Below, in pieces: positions 25,120-35,728 of a stretch of DNA of 64,000 nucleotides. Position 1 is the stretch's first letter. Every line of letters starts with the position of its first letter. The position numbers were made by a program, and so were the translations under genes. The notes under the pieces were generated by a model. The model was not told where the DNA came from, searched no databases, and was given only the letters and a program-made list of their open reading frames with translations. Origin of the DNA: Symsagittifera roscoffensis. Taxonomy: Eukaryota > Xenacoelomorpha > Acoela > Convolutidae. Where the stretch lies: positions 37,052,540 to 37,116,539 of the forward strand of contig NC_087063.1 in assembly GCF_963678635.1 (NCBI RefSeq), read 5' to 3'.

Positions 25120-25890
25120 ACAACTTTGAAGTCGCGTAGATTTGGAACAAAAAAAAACAGCAACAAATTAGCAGTTATTAAATAAACAAAAAACATGAGA
25201 TTTAAAAAAGAATTCAAAAACATCAAGTGGCCTCAATAACGCTAACCAGGCAAAAACATCAAAATTGTGCATGATGGGAAACTTTAAGAAGAACATTTAA
25301 GAAGAACATTTGTTTTTCTTGAAGTAGTCGAAGTTAGTAAGAAGGCAAAATTAGCAGGTTTATCGTTAAATTTTAATAAGAGCGCAGTAAAATTTAAAAA
25401 CCAAAAAGTTATAGTTTTGCAAAAAAGTGAAAAAAGATGAAAAGGTTTTTTTAAAAATGTTAAGGTCATTTGATTGTTTTTTTTTGTTCAGACCTTCGAA
25501 GAAAGTAAGGAATATATATGCTCGGGTTTTCTTTGTCTCAGACCTATTCTCAAAACTAATATCCTCGGGGGATCAATATATTGATCTAATAAGAGCGCAG
25601 AAATACTTTGATCCCGAAAACTTAACGCGCAATACTCACGTTAATTACTCACGCGCAATTTGCAATTACACCGCATCACAAAATCCATTCAAATTCAATT
25701 GAGATAGGTTAATTGGTCTTATTAATTGTTCCGACTTTTGAAGAAAACTGAAGATTGATGATCAGTTTGGTTTTTTATTCAGACATTTTTTGCCGCTCGA
25801 AAAAACAATTTTAACAGAATTTTTTTCTACCCCAATGAAAATATCGACTTTCTGAGTTCAAATGAAAAAAGTTATTTCACTTTCGATAAC
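25120..25890. repeat. Shared flank and block D, block c copy
   Basis: 25,120-25,290 matches the flanks after LTRs a and b. 25,310-25,890 matches block D (19,850-20,090 plus 21,290-21,905) but without the foldback element, which gives an empty-site comparison for it. Confidence 0.65.
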
Positions 25891-27191
25891 TTTTTGTAAA
25901 GTTCTGGGGTTTGAAAATTGCCAATTTGCCATTTTCTGAACTAAACTATGCGCGTTCTGAAGAGTTTGTTCATAATGCCGAGACTGTAACACGAAATATT
26001 CATGGACGGAGAATTATCCCGCACAAAAAAATTGTTCCAAATTGAATTCAGGCTAGCTAATTGGTCGTATTAGATATTATCATAATTTTATAGTTTTTCA
26101 ATATATTCTTCTCCTAAAAACTGTTCGATTTGGAAACAATTATAGACATTCAGGGCTTTGCCGTGATATAGGTGCAGTTTTTTTGTTCATTCACGATTCT
26201 TAATATTCAGTTTGAAGTTCATAGTTTGTCAACATTTCATTGATTACAAGTTATTCGAGACCAGTTTTTGGACAGTCGGAACTTTCAAAGCTTTGCTTTC
26301 ATACGAGCAATCTTGTTTTTATTCACGCAGATTTTTACGGTTTTCTCAATTTTTCAAGGCATTTTCTGATGAACGAGTTTAAAAGAACAGTTTTGATTTA
26401 GAATAACTGGGTCAAATGAACAAAGAAAAAAATTTCAAAACTTTTTTCTCACAGTTGGTTATTTTTGGAAAAAACTTGACAACAGCAAAATTTATCTGAT
26501 ATTTTTAAGCACATCTAAGGTGCAAAACGTTTTGCAAAATTTCAAATCAATTGAACGACGACAAAAAGGAGAAGTTCAATTGGTTCACATGACTAAATCG
26601 AAATTAAGGAAGAAAAAATGTTAAATTGATGTAAGAATATTTGCAAAAGAGCTCGTTTCCTCTCTCTTTTTCAAAAAACTGAACATACCCATATTTGTGG
26701 TGCCATTTTTGTCGCAATAATTGCAAAATGAATTTAATCATAAAAGTGCTTGCACATTTTAAACAAATTTTGTCATTGTTTTCGATGGGAGGGAAAATTT
26801 TGTCTTCGTTTATTTTATCCGGCTATTTTGAAACGTTACAGTGAAATGCAGTGAAAATTCAAAAAACCGGGAAAACATTGGTTCGAAAAAATATTGCTGC
26901 CTATGACTAAAAAACGGTTTCAGTAACCCACATATTTGTATTTGTAAAATGAGAAAGAAGTCACAAAAAAAAGCTGTATTGAAAACAACTTGTATTTAAA
27001 TAACCACTAAAAATTATGAAGTACAAAAATGAGACATAATTTTTTTTGCTATTGTGATGCAATATTTACAGCTACAGTATTATATAGGCTCAACACTTGT
27101 GCTTGTGGCTCAGTATCGGGAAAAAGCAAGTTGGGGCCTTGTTAAGTAATTTCAGCAGATATTTGCGCACCTATAAATTCAGTATAAGAAA
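25891..27191. other. No gene or recognised repeat
   Basis: AT-rich DNA with only short chance frames on both strands. Nothing recognised. Confidence 0.5.
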
Positions 27192-28081
27192 CCCGCATTG
27201 GCGAAAATAAGATTGCAATCGATTATAAGCGATTTTTATACAGATTTTCTACTAGTTTAAAATCGATCGTATGTAATCCACTTAGACATTAAAATGAATA
27301 AGAATATAGGGATTTTTTTACAGTTCAGAAAAATCGATTTTGTAGTCTAGAAAATGGATTTTTTTGCGGTATAAAATCTGTATATTATCTGCTTAAAATC
27401 GATTATAATCGACTGTAATGCTTTTTCTAAGGACCCAAAAAGTCGATTATGTTGTCTAAATAATGGATTATATTGTCTAAAAAAATGATTTTTTACTCTT
27501 AGTAGCATGCTGTTTGAAAACTCAAAACAAAAGTTGAATTCAAAATAAACGACACAATTTCAAGGAAATCATCGATATAAACAAGACTGGGTCACAAAAA
27601 TGTGCAATAAAATCATGAAATTCATCAATATAAACAAGAGTTTGGGCAAAAACATATGTAATAAATGAAGAAAGTGGTTAATCAATTGATAATCAAATTG
27701 AAAATCAAATGGTTTATCAATTTTGATCATTTTCATTAAAACAAGACACGTAACAAAAGTTTTTTTTCAATTCGAAATTTTTTCTAAAAAATTGAAACGA
27801 AATTACAATGGATTCTGAAGGGTATATAATCTGTATATAATGTGCATACAATCTGTATAAAATCTGTATAAAATCTTTTTATAATTTGTACCAAACAATG
27901 CACTTAAAAATGGATTTTGGTAACTATCGTATCGATTAAAGTAAGTATAAATTGCAATCGATTGTAATCAATTTCGATAGCCAAAAAAATCCATTATTTA
28001 GTGCATAAAATTAAACTAGCTCGCTGAACTGTAGATTTTACTTGCGATAATCGATTGCAATCTTAGTTTTCGCAATGCGGG
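27192..28081. mobile_element. MITE-like element with CCCGCATT ends
   Basis: An 890-bp element with long terminal inverted repeats. The left end is CCCGCATTGGCGAAAATAAG; the right end, reverse-complemented, is CCCGCATTGCGAAAACTAAG. Both continue as ATTGCAATCGATTAT, about 36 matching positions with small indels. The inside is filled with AATCGATTATAATCGA-like and AAATCTGTATA repeats and has no transposase frame. It is probably a non-autonomous DNA transposon. The right flank AAGGTT is the same as that of the element at 20,091-21,173. Confidence 0.8.
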
Positions 28082-29661
28082 AAGGTTAAGATTTTTCTAC
28101 TTTTGTCACCTAAGTAATCATTGAAAGTTCAAATGCGGCAAGCTGTTAAGTCCTCTTAATATTTACTGGACGACAAATACGTGCACTTTTCTGGAGGGTA
28201 AAGACAGTCGCAATATTCGAGGTTTCGCCAAGTGACGAGCAGTATTGTTCTTCTTAAAATCTAATTGGTTGAAGTTTTCGCTAACAATATATTCGCTTTA
28301 AATTGGCCGGGGTTTGACAAGAGGCGCAAAAGATCATTCGAGTGTATTTCATTTTTATATAAGATTAGTTCTGCTCCCACAAATTCAATTGTAAATGTTG
28401 TTGAAGGTTTTATCTGTGACGATGATTCAATTAATACCATCATCAGAAGTTTTCAAACAAAAACTGAAAAACCTAAGCCAAACCATTTCGGTCCAATAAG
28501 TGTTGGATACAATGCTGAAATTAATTGCTGCTAAAATTGTGTTTGTTTATTCTACTCTGACCCCTCCTGCCAATAATGGCATAATTAGAAAAAATCAACA
28601 AGTTTTTTTTTACTTCATATAAAAATGAGCCTGTCTTTTACTGTCTTTTTTCACAGTGTTTGACCTATAAATGAATGAGTATCTATGCGTTTTAAAAAAC
28701 GACTGAAGGGTATCAAAGCTGTATTAGAAAACTAAAAGCTGCAAAGAGTTACAAGAATAAGCAGTCAATGATCCTCTTAAGTTATCCATCATTTGATTGA
28801 CTTTGAGAGTGTCGATCCTTGATATCTTCAGCTGCATCATCTTCTTTATCTTAAATTGTAATATTGTCATATGTTTCGATTTGAAATCAGCTTTGATCTT
28901 CTCATTTAATCTGCTCCGCCTCATCAATATGCGCACTAGAAAAGACTTTGCTTCAATTTTTAATATTCTTCTGGATGTTTTAACTGGCTTGTACCAAACC
29001 GTTATTGGTCAATTCAAAAAGATCTTAGGCATACACTTACAGAGTGCTTGAGCACGGAAAACTCAAAACAGGAATTTTACTTGCTATGGGGGCTTTCCTA
29101 AACGGTTAGTACAAACTTTTCTGGGAACTATTCTGGAGTGTTTCTTAAACATTTCCCGTAAAATACAAAAGCATTGTGCAGTTTGAGAACTTTCAAGTCT
29201 TAAGCTATTTGTCTAAAAAATAAAGAACTTTCAAATAAAAAGAGAGTTGAACTAATTGTTTCAAAGAGTGCTCTGACAAAAAATTTAATCAAACAAAAAC
29301 ATTTGCTTCCTTGCGCGACCAATTTTTCGATTTCAGCGGTCGTACCGATATTGAACCCGCAATCAAAAATCTTTAACCAGGACTTGGTTTTTTAGTCGCG
29401 GACAAACTCTGCGTTACCGTATCTTGGTGGCGATGTTCTGGAAACTAGACTGGATAATCTAAAAATAAGTTGCGACATGATCTGAGACTGAGTCGCGACA
29501 CGGTCGTAAGATTTTGGCCATGAGATGAAAAAATTTCACCAGATACAGTGAAACTGATCTGTTTGGATGAACCGGTTTCGTCTTTCAACGAAGCGGACAA
29601 TTTATTTTAAAAGACACTTCTTCGTAAATACCCCTTTAAAGCCACAAAAATTATTACTTAG
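28082..29661. other. No convincing gene
   Basis: Open frames of up to 89 codons exist on both strands (for example 28,265-28,534 plus and 28,724-28,936 minus), but they overlap each other antisense, lack splice context and match no family I recognise. This is the left flank of the central element and ends with GATC at 29,662-29,665. Confidence 0.45.
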
Positions 29662-29665
29662 GATC
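29662..29665. repeat. Target-site duplication, left (GATC)
   Basis: GATC directly precedes the TG of the left LTR and directly follows the CA of the right LTR (51,274-51,277). A 4-bp duplication is usual for Ty3/gypsy-class elements. Confidence 0.7.
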
Positions 29666-30037
29666 TGAGTGGCGATGGGTTTCTAACTCATAGAGTAATT
29701 TCAGATAAGGTACACCGTCTGCTCGTCACGTTATCTTATTTTCGGCCGGATAGATTCGTGCAACTTCTTAGTCTGATACCGATCTTAATCTTACACATAT
29801 ATCTCTTAGTCTCAATAGATCTAGAGTATACTGGTTTGTTACGAGTCGGTCTTTTGGAGAAACCAACTAGTTTGTAAGTTAAATTCAAAATGCTCTGGTG
29901 CTGAAATCACAAGTGTTTTCAGCACTTACAAATAAGTGGGTTGTGATTGGTGTGTGATTGGTTAGTCTTTAATATTTTATAGGGATAAAATAACTAATTT
30001 ATAACCAAAAATAATATATGGTTGGGATCAGGTTCCA
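29666..30037 (-). mobile_element. 3' LTR of central element
   Basis: 372 bp. On the minus strand it starts TGGAACCTGATCC and ends in CA. It contains CCTATAAAATATTAAAG (TATA-like, near 29,975), CCAAT just after it (GATTGGTTAG on plus) and the inverted repeat at 29,898-29,925. It is preceded on the minus strand by GGATGGG, a short polypurine tract. Confidence 0.85.
29898..29925. repeat. LTR inverted repeat, left LTR
   Basis: GTGCTGAAATCAC, two bases, then GTGTTTTCAGCAC: a 13-bp stem with one mismatch. Counterparts are at 51,129-51,156 and 63,727-63,754. Confidence 0.75.
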
Positions 30038-30185
30038 CCCATCCGGGATTTACAGAGTTTTAGTTCTTTGACTTCTTTCTGTAATGGGGGATGGGAGATT
30101 GATCGTTTGTATTCCGCGAGCACCATTTCTATTCCGTCCTTGGAGGTGTGAGTTCCAGGAAGCTGGAATCATCGAGGTTGTTTTG

Positions 30186-30500
30186 TCATTCAACGATGAC
30201 TGAGACTGTCAACAAAATCAATCTGATTTCCAAATGGTTTATTATGATTGTCCGTTCTTGATCGGTGTGGAGAACTGTGTTTCGATCTGATTTGGGAATG
30301 GCGTGAAGCTCGAATTTGGAGGGAATGCTTTGTAACTCGGATCTGTTCGTATAATTGAAAATCAAGATGTCATTGGTCTGTTTCAATGAAATCCTTTGCT
30401 TCGGAGTCAAGTCGTACTTCAAATCCTTTGAGTTGTGATTGTGAGCTGCATATCGGTTGTGATCAGCCATTCTGTGGGTTGAGCGTGATGAGGTCGTCAT
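30186..30500 (-). CDS. Small ORF near 3' LTR, unknown function
   Basis: 104 codons, the only clear frame between the extra ORF and the 3' LTR. The N-terminal third is rich in His, Asn and Ser, the middle is basic, and the C-terminus is hydrophobic (LILLTVSVIVE). No domain recognised. The equivalent place in the left copy (about 2,400-2,700) is alignable but broken. It could be an accessory protein or chance. It lies in the 3' region where complex retroviruses keep regulatory genes, but no motif supports such a role. Confidence 0.3.
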   Translation of the reverse strand: MTTSSRSTHRMADHNRYAAHNHNSKDLKYDLTPKQRISLKQTNDILIFNYTNRSELQSIPSKFELHAIPKSDRNTVLHTDQERTIIINHLEIRLILLTVSVIVE

Positions 30501-30654
30501 AGCTGCTTGATGCTCGTCTTCGTGATTGTGTATGGTCTATATTACTGCGTTATATAATTTACATAAATAAAAGTTAAGTTAGTTCCTCTTTTAGTTATGA
30601 TTTTTTATTAGTTTTTATTGCAAAATTTTTTATTTTAGTTCAGTTATTTTAAAA

Positions 30655-30795
30655 GAGTTACTCACACTTGAGTACCTCTTATCAAAAATAAGGATTATGT
30701 CACAAAGCGTGGGTTCTAGCACGGTGGCTTCGGCCGGCTATTAAGCATGCTCAGGACGTCCTCTTATGGTGGGTTAGGCCAGGAGTGAGAGTATG
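30655..30795. promoter_or_regulatory. GC-rich conserved block in 3' non-coding region
   Basis: Alignable to 2,825-2,965 of the diverged left copy, with the shared core GGCCGGCTAT(T/A)(A/G)AGCATGCTC and flanking words CTCACAC, GTAAGGCCAG/GTTAGGCCAG and AGTATG. Conservation is higher than in the surrounding AT-rich sequence, and it contains no ORF. A structured RNA element or antisense-promoter part is possible. Confidence 0.5.
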
Positions 30796-31982
30796 ATTGC
30801 ATGCTGGTTTTTTATGGGGTCCTGTTTTGTGTTAACCTTTTTTGTCATGTTTGTTAATGGTTTTTTCCTTTTGTTGTTTTGGTTGTGTCCTTTTCTCAAA
30901 AATCAAATTGTTTGGTTTGTGTTCGTCTTTCGACTTTTTGGTGTTTTATGCTTTTTTTTAGACTTATCAATAGTCTTCAAAAGAATAAATTATCGGTTCT
31001 CTAAGTTGGTTTAATCCGGTTTGGGTAACGTGGGTTTTCTTTTCTTAGTCATGCTGTTAGTTTGTGGCTTATGGTGTTTAGTAAGCTGCGTTGGTTAGTT
31101 AAAATTATTAATTAATTCCTTTCCAACCTGGTTAAAGGAAAGTTTGAAAATTGTTATTTTTAGTTTTGAGTTGTTATTAGTGAAAGTTAAAACTTGAAAT
31201 CATTATTTTAAGCGATTCGTCGTGGGTGAGCTGTGCGAGTGTGGATAAAATTTGTGTGCGAGTGAATTGATTCTTGAAAAGGTTAGTACTGCTGACATTT
31301 GTATAGATTTACGGCTGAAAACGTCAAATTTAATGCTTTGTGGGGATTGAAATTATTAAATGTTTTTCGTTGTATTTAGATTGACTACATTGTGGAAAAG
31401 AGTTTATAGATGAATTTACTACTGTGGAGAAGAAGTTTTACGGTTTATATCATTCATTGCGGTTTGCTAATAAGAGTTTATAATTTATAAAAGAGTTTGA
31501 AATTTTTCGTTTTTGCTTTCTGTTTGTAGATGATGGTGATCTAAAGACTAAAGGAAAAACATTTGATAAGAAATGGTTAGTTTGTTTCAAATTTATTAGT
31601 TATAAGTTATTAAGTTCATACTTACCTAGTCATCGGGGAAGAAGCCATGAGGAAAGATATCGTGTGTTGAATCTGACGTGGTTAGCAATTTTGCTAATAT
31701 GCGAATGATATTTTTAGTTTCAAGCAGTGGCCGAAGCAATTCAAGTGCTTTGATGGTGATTAGTTTTTCAGTGCCAATGGAAATTTTGTGATTCGTGTGC
31801 TGTATGAGGTTAAAAAGCTTGTGATTATATTAAGTATTGTGAATGAGTTCTATTGGGATTTCTACAGGTAGAATTTATTCATGCGGGACAATGAGGGGTC
31901 GGGATTCTTCTACATTAAAGGTCTTGGTGAGTGGACTACATATATACATTTGGTTTTTTGGGTCGTTATTTCTGAGGATGCC

Positions 31983-33391
31983 TTAGAAATTAGTATTTTT
32001 AATGCAGTAGGTGAAATTTTGAAAAAATGGTGATGTGTATTTAGAATAAATAATCTGACATCGATGGTGGGGTTGTCGTGATAGTGTGTGTAAATTAAAA
32101 TAATTTTGATAAGTATGCGTTTGTTTAGTTCTCAACATGATGTCGTTTGAACAGTGCAGATCTCTATCTTTTGGAGTGAGGAAGTGGAAGGTTAGTGAAA
32201 AGGTTTCAAATTCGTCATAAAATGGTTCATAAGCTTGGTTGTCGATTAATGCTTCGGAAATGATGTGATCGTGCTTTTTATCCAATGAGCTGAGTGTAAA
32301 GATGTAGGGTGTTTGGATGAAAAATTTTTCGGTTAGTTGCGGGTTAGCGAACTTATCTTCGTCGAGGAATTGATCTTGGTTAGGTCTGATGACATTATGG
32401 TCATAGTATTCGATGGAATATTCATTAGCTCGGGGTGTGGTGAAAATCTTTAATAGTTTTTTATATCCTACATGCGTAAATTCTCTAGGTGTTAGTGCTG
32501 TCGTTAGTCTAAAAAGGTCCATTTTACTTTTTTCTACTTCTTGGTGTGTGTTAATTTGTGGTAAGCAAAGTGGATTTGAAAAATAATAAAATGATGTCCA
32601 GTGAAGTGTGGGGATTAATACATGCTCATCGACATAGTGAGGTTGTTCAGTGTGAGGGTTGGAATGACTAATGGTATATTGAGGAAAGAGGGGTAAGGAG
32701 GTTTGGAGAAATTCGGGATTATTAGTGTGATCAGGGTGATTTACATAATCGCGGGCTGTTCCGGATTTGGAAGGAGACGTGTGGTTAGGAAATTTTTATT
32801 TGAATGTTCTATATGCATGGTTAGTAGTGGATGATGAATGGGTTGATGTTGAATATTGAGCTAAAGAAGGGGTATAATCTGAAGAGGGTGTAGGAGTAGG
32901 TGGGTTTGATGATGTTCTGTTTGACAATAATTGATGAATGGTTAGGGTGTGAGGGTGTTGTATTTGTTGTTGTAGGGTTATTTGGTCAATTAGTTCATGT
33001 GAGATTTGTGTGGTTTCTGGGGAATTGTTGTTGGAACGTTCATTGGTATGGGGGGATTTTGTCGGGGTTGCTTGGGAAGTATGAGAGATGGTAGAGGTGG
33101 AATCATTCTGGGATTAGGAGTGAATGGGTCGAAAGGGGGTAGAGAAAATGTTGATGGGCTGGGTTCGGAGTTTGCGAATTCGTCTGGGGTTTCTATGTCG
33201 GATTTCTTAATTTGGGAAATTGTATTGAAAACTGTGATATCTGAGTTAGCGTCACAATCCATGCCAAGTGAAGTGTTAATATGGGGTGACTCAGGTGGCG
33301 CGAAAGCAAAAAGTGAGATAATGGGAATTGGGTTTTGGAAATTGGCTGGATGGCAAATTGAACGGCGAAGGGATCCAATTTGTCGGCTCAT
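31983..33391 (-). pseudogene. Additional ORF 3' of env (two frames), unknown
   Basis: The 5' part (33,391-32,990, 133 codons) is proline- and serine-rich. It starts MSRQIGSL just downstream of the envelope stop and spans the left edge of tandem unit 1. A frame change near 33,000 continues through a Thr/Ser/Pro-rich stretch into the longest clean piece, 31,983-32,522 (179 codons, starts MDLFRLTTALTPREF). That piece looks globular, rich in Tyr, Phe and His, with no signal peptide or membrane segment. I recognise no family. Its place between env and the 3' non-coding region suggests an accessory or captured gene. The 179-codon piece could also be translated alone. Confidence 0.45.
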
Positions 33392-34400
33392 CGTGGGCTA
33401 AAAAAACGATTGTTCTGAGATTGAAAACTTATTGTATGTGGTTGTTCGATTATTTGTTCATGTGTATCGTCGTTTGGAGATTGTTGTGTTACTATGTGTT
33501 GAATCAGACTTTGTATATGATTTGGTCTTGAATTTGCAATATTTACGAGTGCTAAATTTCTGAAATTTCGTGGTACTAGCGATAATGGTTGATTGCAATT
33601 TAGACTTGGTAGTTGTGGTGCTGTGGGTAATGTGTTTGTATGTTGTTGTGATTTGTCATATGTGTTTAGTGTAGTCGAAATTTTTGTGTTGTATTCTTTT
33701 ATTTGTGCATCTAAAAGTATTTTATTGATGGATGTGGACAATATTCCAAAAAATCCTACAAAAGGTATGCGTGCTACGCTTGCTTGTCTATTTACTTGTG
33801 TGTGTATTGCACATGTGTTATAGATGCCTTTTAATAAAGAAAAATAAATTCAATAAAATTAAACAATGCGTATAATATAGTCAATCTTTCTAAGATGTAA
33901 TAGGGCCATCCTAGAATGGATAAGAGTTCGTTTTTTAGATTTACAAAACTATAAAATGTTGAATGGTGATATATCTTGTGGTCCGTAATTTTCACCGTTT
34001 AAATAAATATAATCTTTAGTTTTTTCAAAATATCCGCTGTAATCTTGTATGTAAATATCTGAAAATCCTGCTGTTTCTGCAGATTTACGTAAGTTTTGAT
34101 CTATTGATTGTCGTTGCATAGTGTCCATTTTTGTAAGTAGTTCTTGAAATTGTTGTGTACGTATGTGGTGTTGTATGTCTGATGTTGAGTAGATGCCAAT
34201 CTTGTAAATCGATAATTGGCTTTCTGGCAATAGCTCTAATGCTTTCAGGTGAAATTTTTTTTTAGTGGTGGCATTAGTGTTGGATATGGTGTGAGTAGAT
34301 AGTATTTTTTGTGGTGACATTAGGGTAGGATATGGTGTGAGTAGATAGTATCTTCGTCGGGATTTAATTGTACAACCTTGTGGCTATTTTTTGATCCACA
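33073..34400. repeat. 1.33-kb tandem repeat, unit 1
   Basis: First of three head-to-tail copies, each beginning TGGGAAGTATGAGAG. Read on the minus strand it carries the envelope 3' half, its stop and part of the proline-rich sequence. It differs from unit 2 at only a few positions. Its start retains the unduplicated context CTTGGGAAG. Confidence 0.9.
33388..34320 (-). pseudogene. Duplicated envelope 3' half, tandem unit 1
   Basis: 33,949-34,320 (starts MSPQKILSTHT and continues into the stem-like region) and 33,388-33,741 (tail). The membrane segment between them (about 33,800-33,930) is split by a frame change and a stop (TTATAGATG at 33,820 instead of unit 2's TTATGGATG). Confidence 0.6.
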
Positions 34401-35728
34401 TGGGAAGTATGAGAGATGGTAGAGGTGGAATCATTCTGGGATTGGGAGTGAATGGGTCGAAAGGGGGTAGAGAAAATGTTGATGGGCTGGGTTCGGAGTT
34501 TGCGAATTCGTCTGGGGTTTCTATGTCGGATTTCTCAATTTGGGAAATTGTATTGAAAACTGTGATATCTGAGTTAGCGTCACAATCCATGCCAAGTGAA
34601 GTGTTAATATGGGGTGACTCAGGTGGCGCGAAAGCAAAAAGTGAGATAATGGGAATTGGGTTTTGGAAATTGGCTGGATGGCAAATTGAACGGCGAAGGG
34701 ATCCAATTTGTCGGCTCATCGTGGGCTAAAAAAACGATTGTTCTGAGATTGAAAACTTATTGTATGTGGTTGTTCGATTATTTGTTCATGTGTATCGTCG
34801 TTTGGAGATTGTTGTGTTACTATGTGTTGAATCGGACTTTGTATATGATTTGGTCTTGAATTTGCAATATTTACGAGTGCTAAATTTCTGAAATTTCGTG
34901 GTACTAGCGATAATGGTTGATTGCAATTTAGACTTGGTAGTTGTGGTGCTGTGGGTAATGTGTTTGTATGTTGTTGTGATTCGTCATATGTGTTTAGTGT
35001 AGTCGAAATTTTTGTGTTGTATTCTTTTATTTGTGCATCTAAAAGTATTTTATTGATGGATGTGGACAATCTTCCAAAAAATCCTACAAAAGGTATGCGT
35101 GCTACGCTTGCTTGTCTATTTACTTGTGTGTGTATTGTACATGTGTTATGGATGCCTTTTAATAAAGAAAAAATAAATTCAATAAAATTAAACAATGCGT
35201 ATAATATAGTCAATCTTTCTAAGATGTAATAGGGCCATCCTAGAATGGATAAGAGTTCGTTTTTTAGATTTACAAAACTATAAAATGTTGAATGGTGATA
35301 TATCTTGTGGTCCGTAATTTTCACCGTTTAAATAAATATAATCTTTAGTTTTTTCAAAATATCCGCTGTAATCTTGTATGTAAATATCTGAAAATCCTGC
35401 TGTTTCTGCAGATTTACGTAAGTTTTGATCTATTGATTGTCGTTGCATAGTGTCCATTTTTGTAAGTAGTTCTTGAAATTGTTGTGTACGTATGTGGTGT
35501 TGTATGTCTGATTTTGAGTAGATGCCAATCTTGTAAATCGATAATTGGCTTTCTGGCAATAGCTCTAATGCTTTCAGGTGAAAATTTTTTTAGTGGTGGC
35601 ATTAGTGTTGGATATGGTGTGAGTAGATAGTATTTTTTGTGGTGACATTAGGGTTGGATATGGTGTGAGTAGATAGTATCTTCGTCGGGATTTAATTGTA
35701 CAACCTTGTGGCTATTTTTTGATCCACA
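34401..35728. repeat. 1.33-kb tandem repeat, unit 2
   Basis: Exactly 1,328 bp after unit 1. It contains the longest envelope C-terminal frame (34,716-35,324, 202 codons) and an upstream piece (35,278-35,559). Confidence 0.9.
34716..35559 (-). pseudogene. Duplicated envelope 3' half, tandem unit 2
   Basis: Two overlapping frames: 35,278-35,559 (starts MPESQLSIYKIG) and 34,716-35,324 (membrane anchor plus tail, ending NNRFFSPR). One frame change lies near 35,290. It lacks the N-terminal half, so it could only yield an anchored tail fragment. Confidence 0.6.

Larger units (their letters stand above)
30038..31980 (-). other. 3' non-coding region of central element
   Basis: Starts CCCATCCGG beside the LTR. 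It contains a small ORF (30,186-30,500), a GC-rich conserved block (30,655-30,795) and plus-strand splice-like signals: AAAAG-GTTAGT at 31,282, TTTGTAG ending at 31,529, ATG-GTTAGT at 31,576 and TTTCTACAG ending at 31,867. Several of these are shared with the diverged left copy at 2.36-3.9 kb. Confidence 0.6.

Noticed and set aside
28265-28534. 89-codon plus-strand ORF in the left flank of the central element
   Set aside because: No homology recognised, opposed by an antisense frame of similar quality, and no splice or promoter context.
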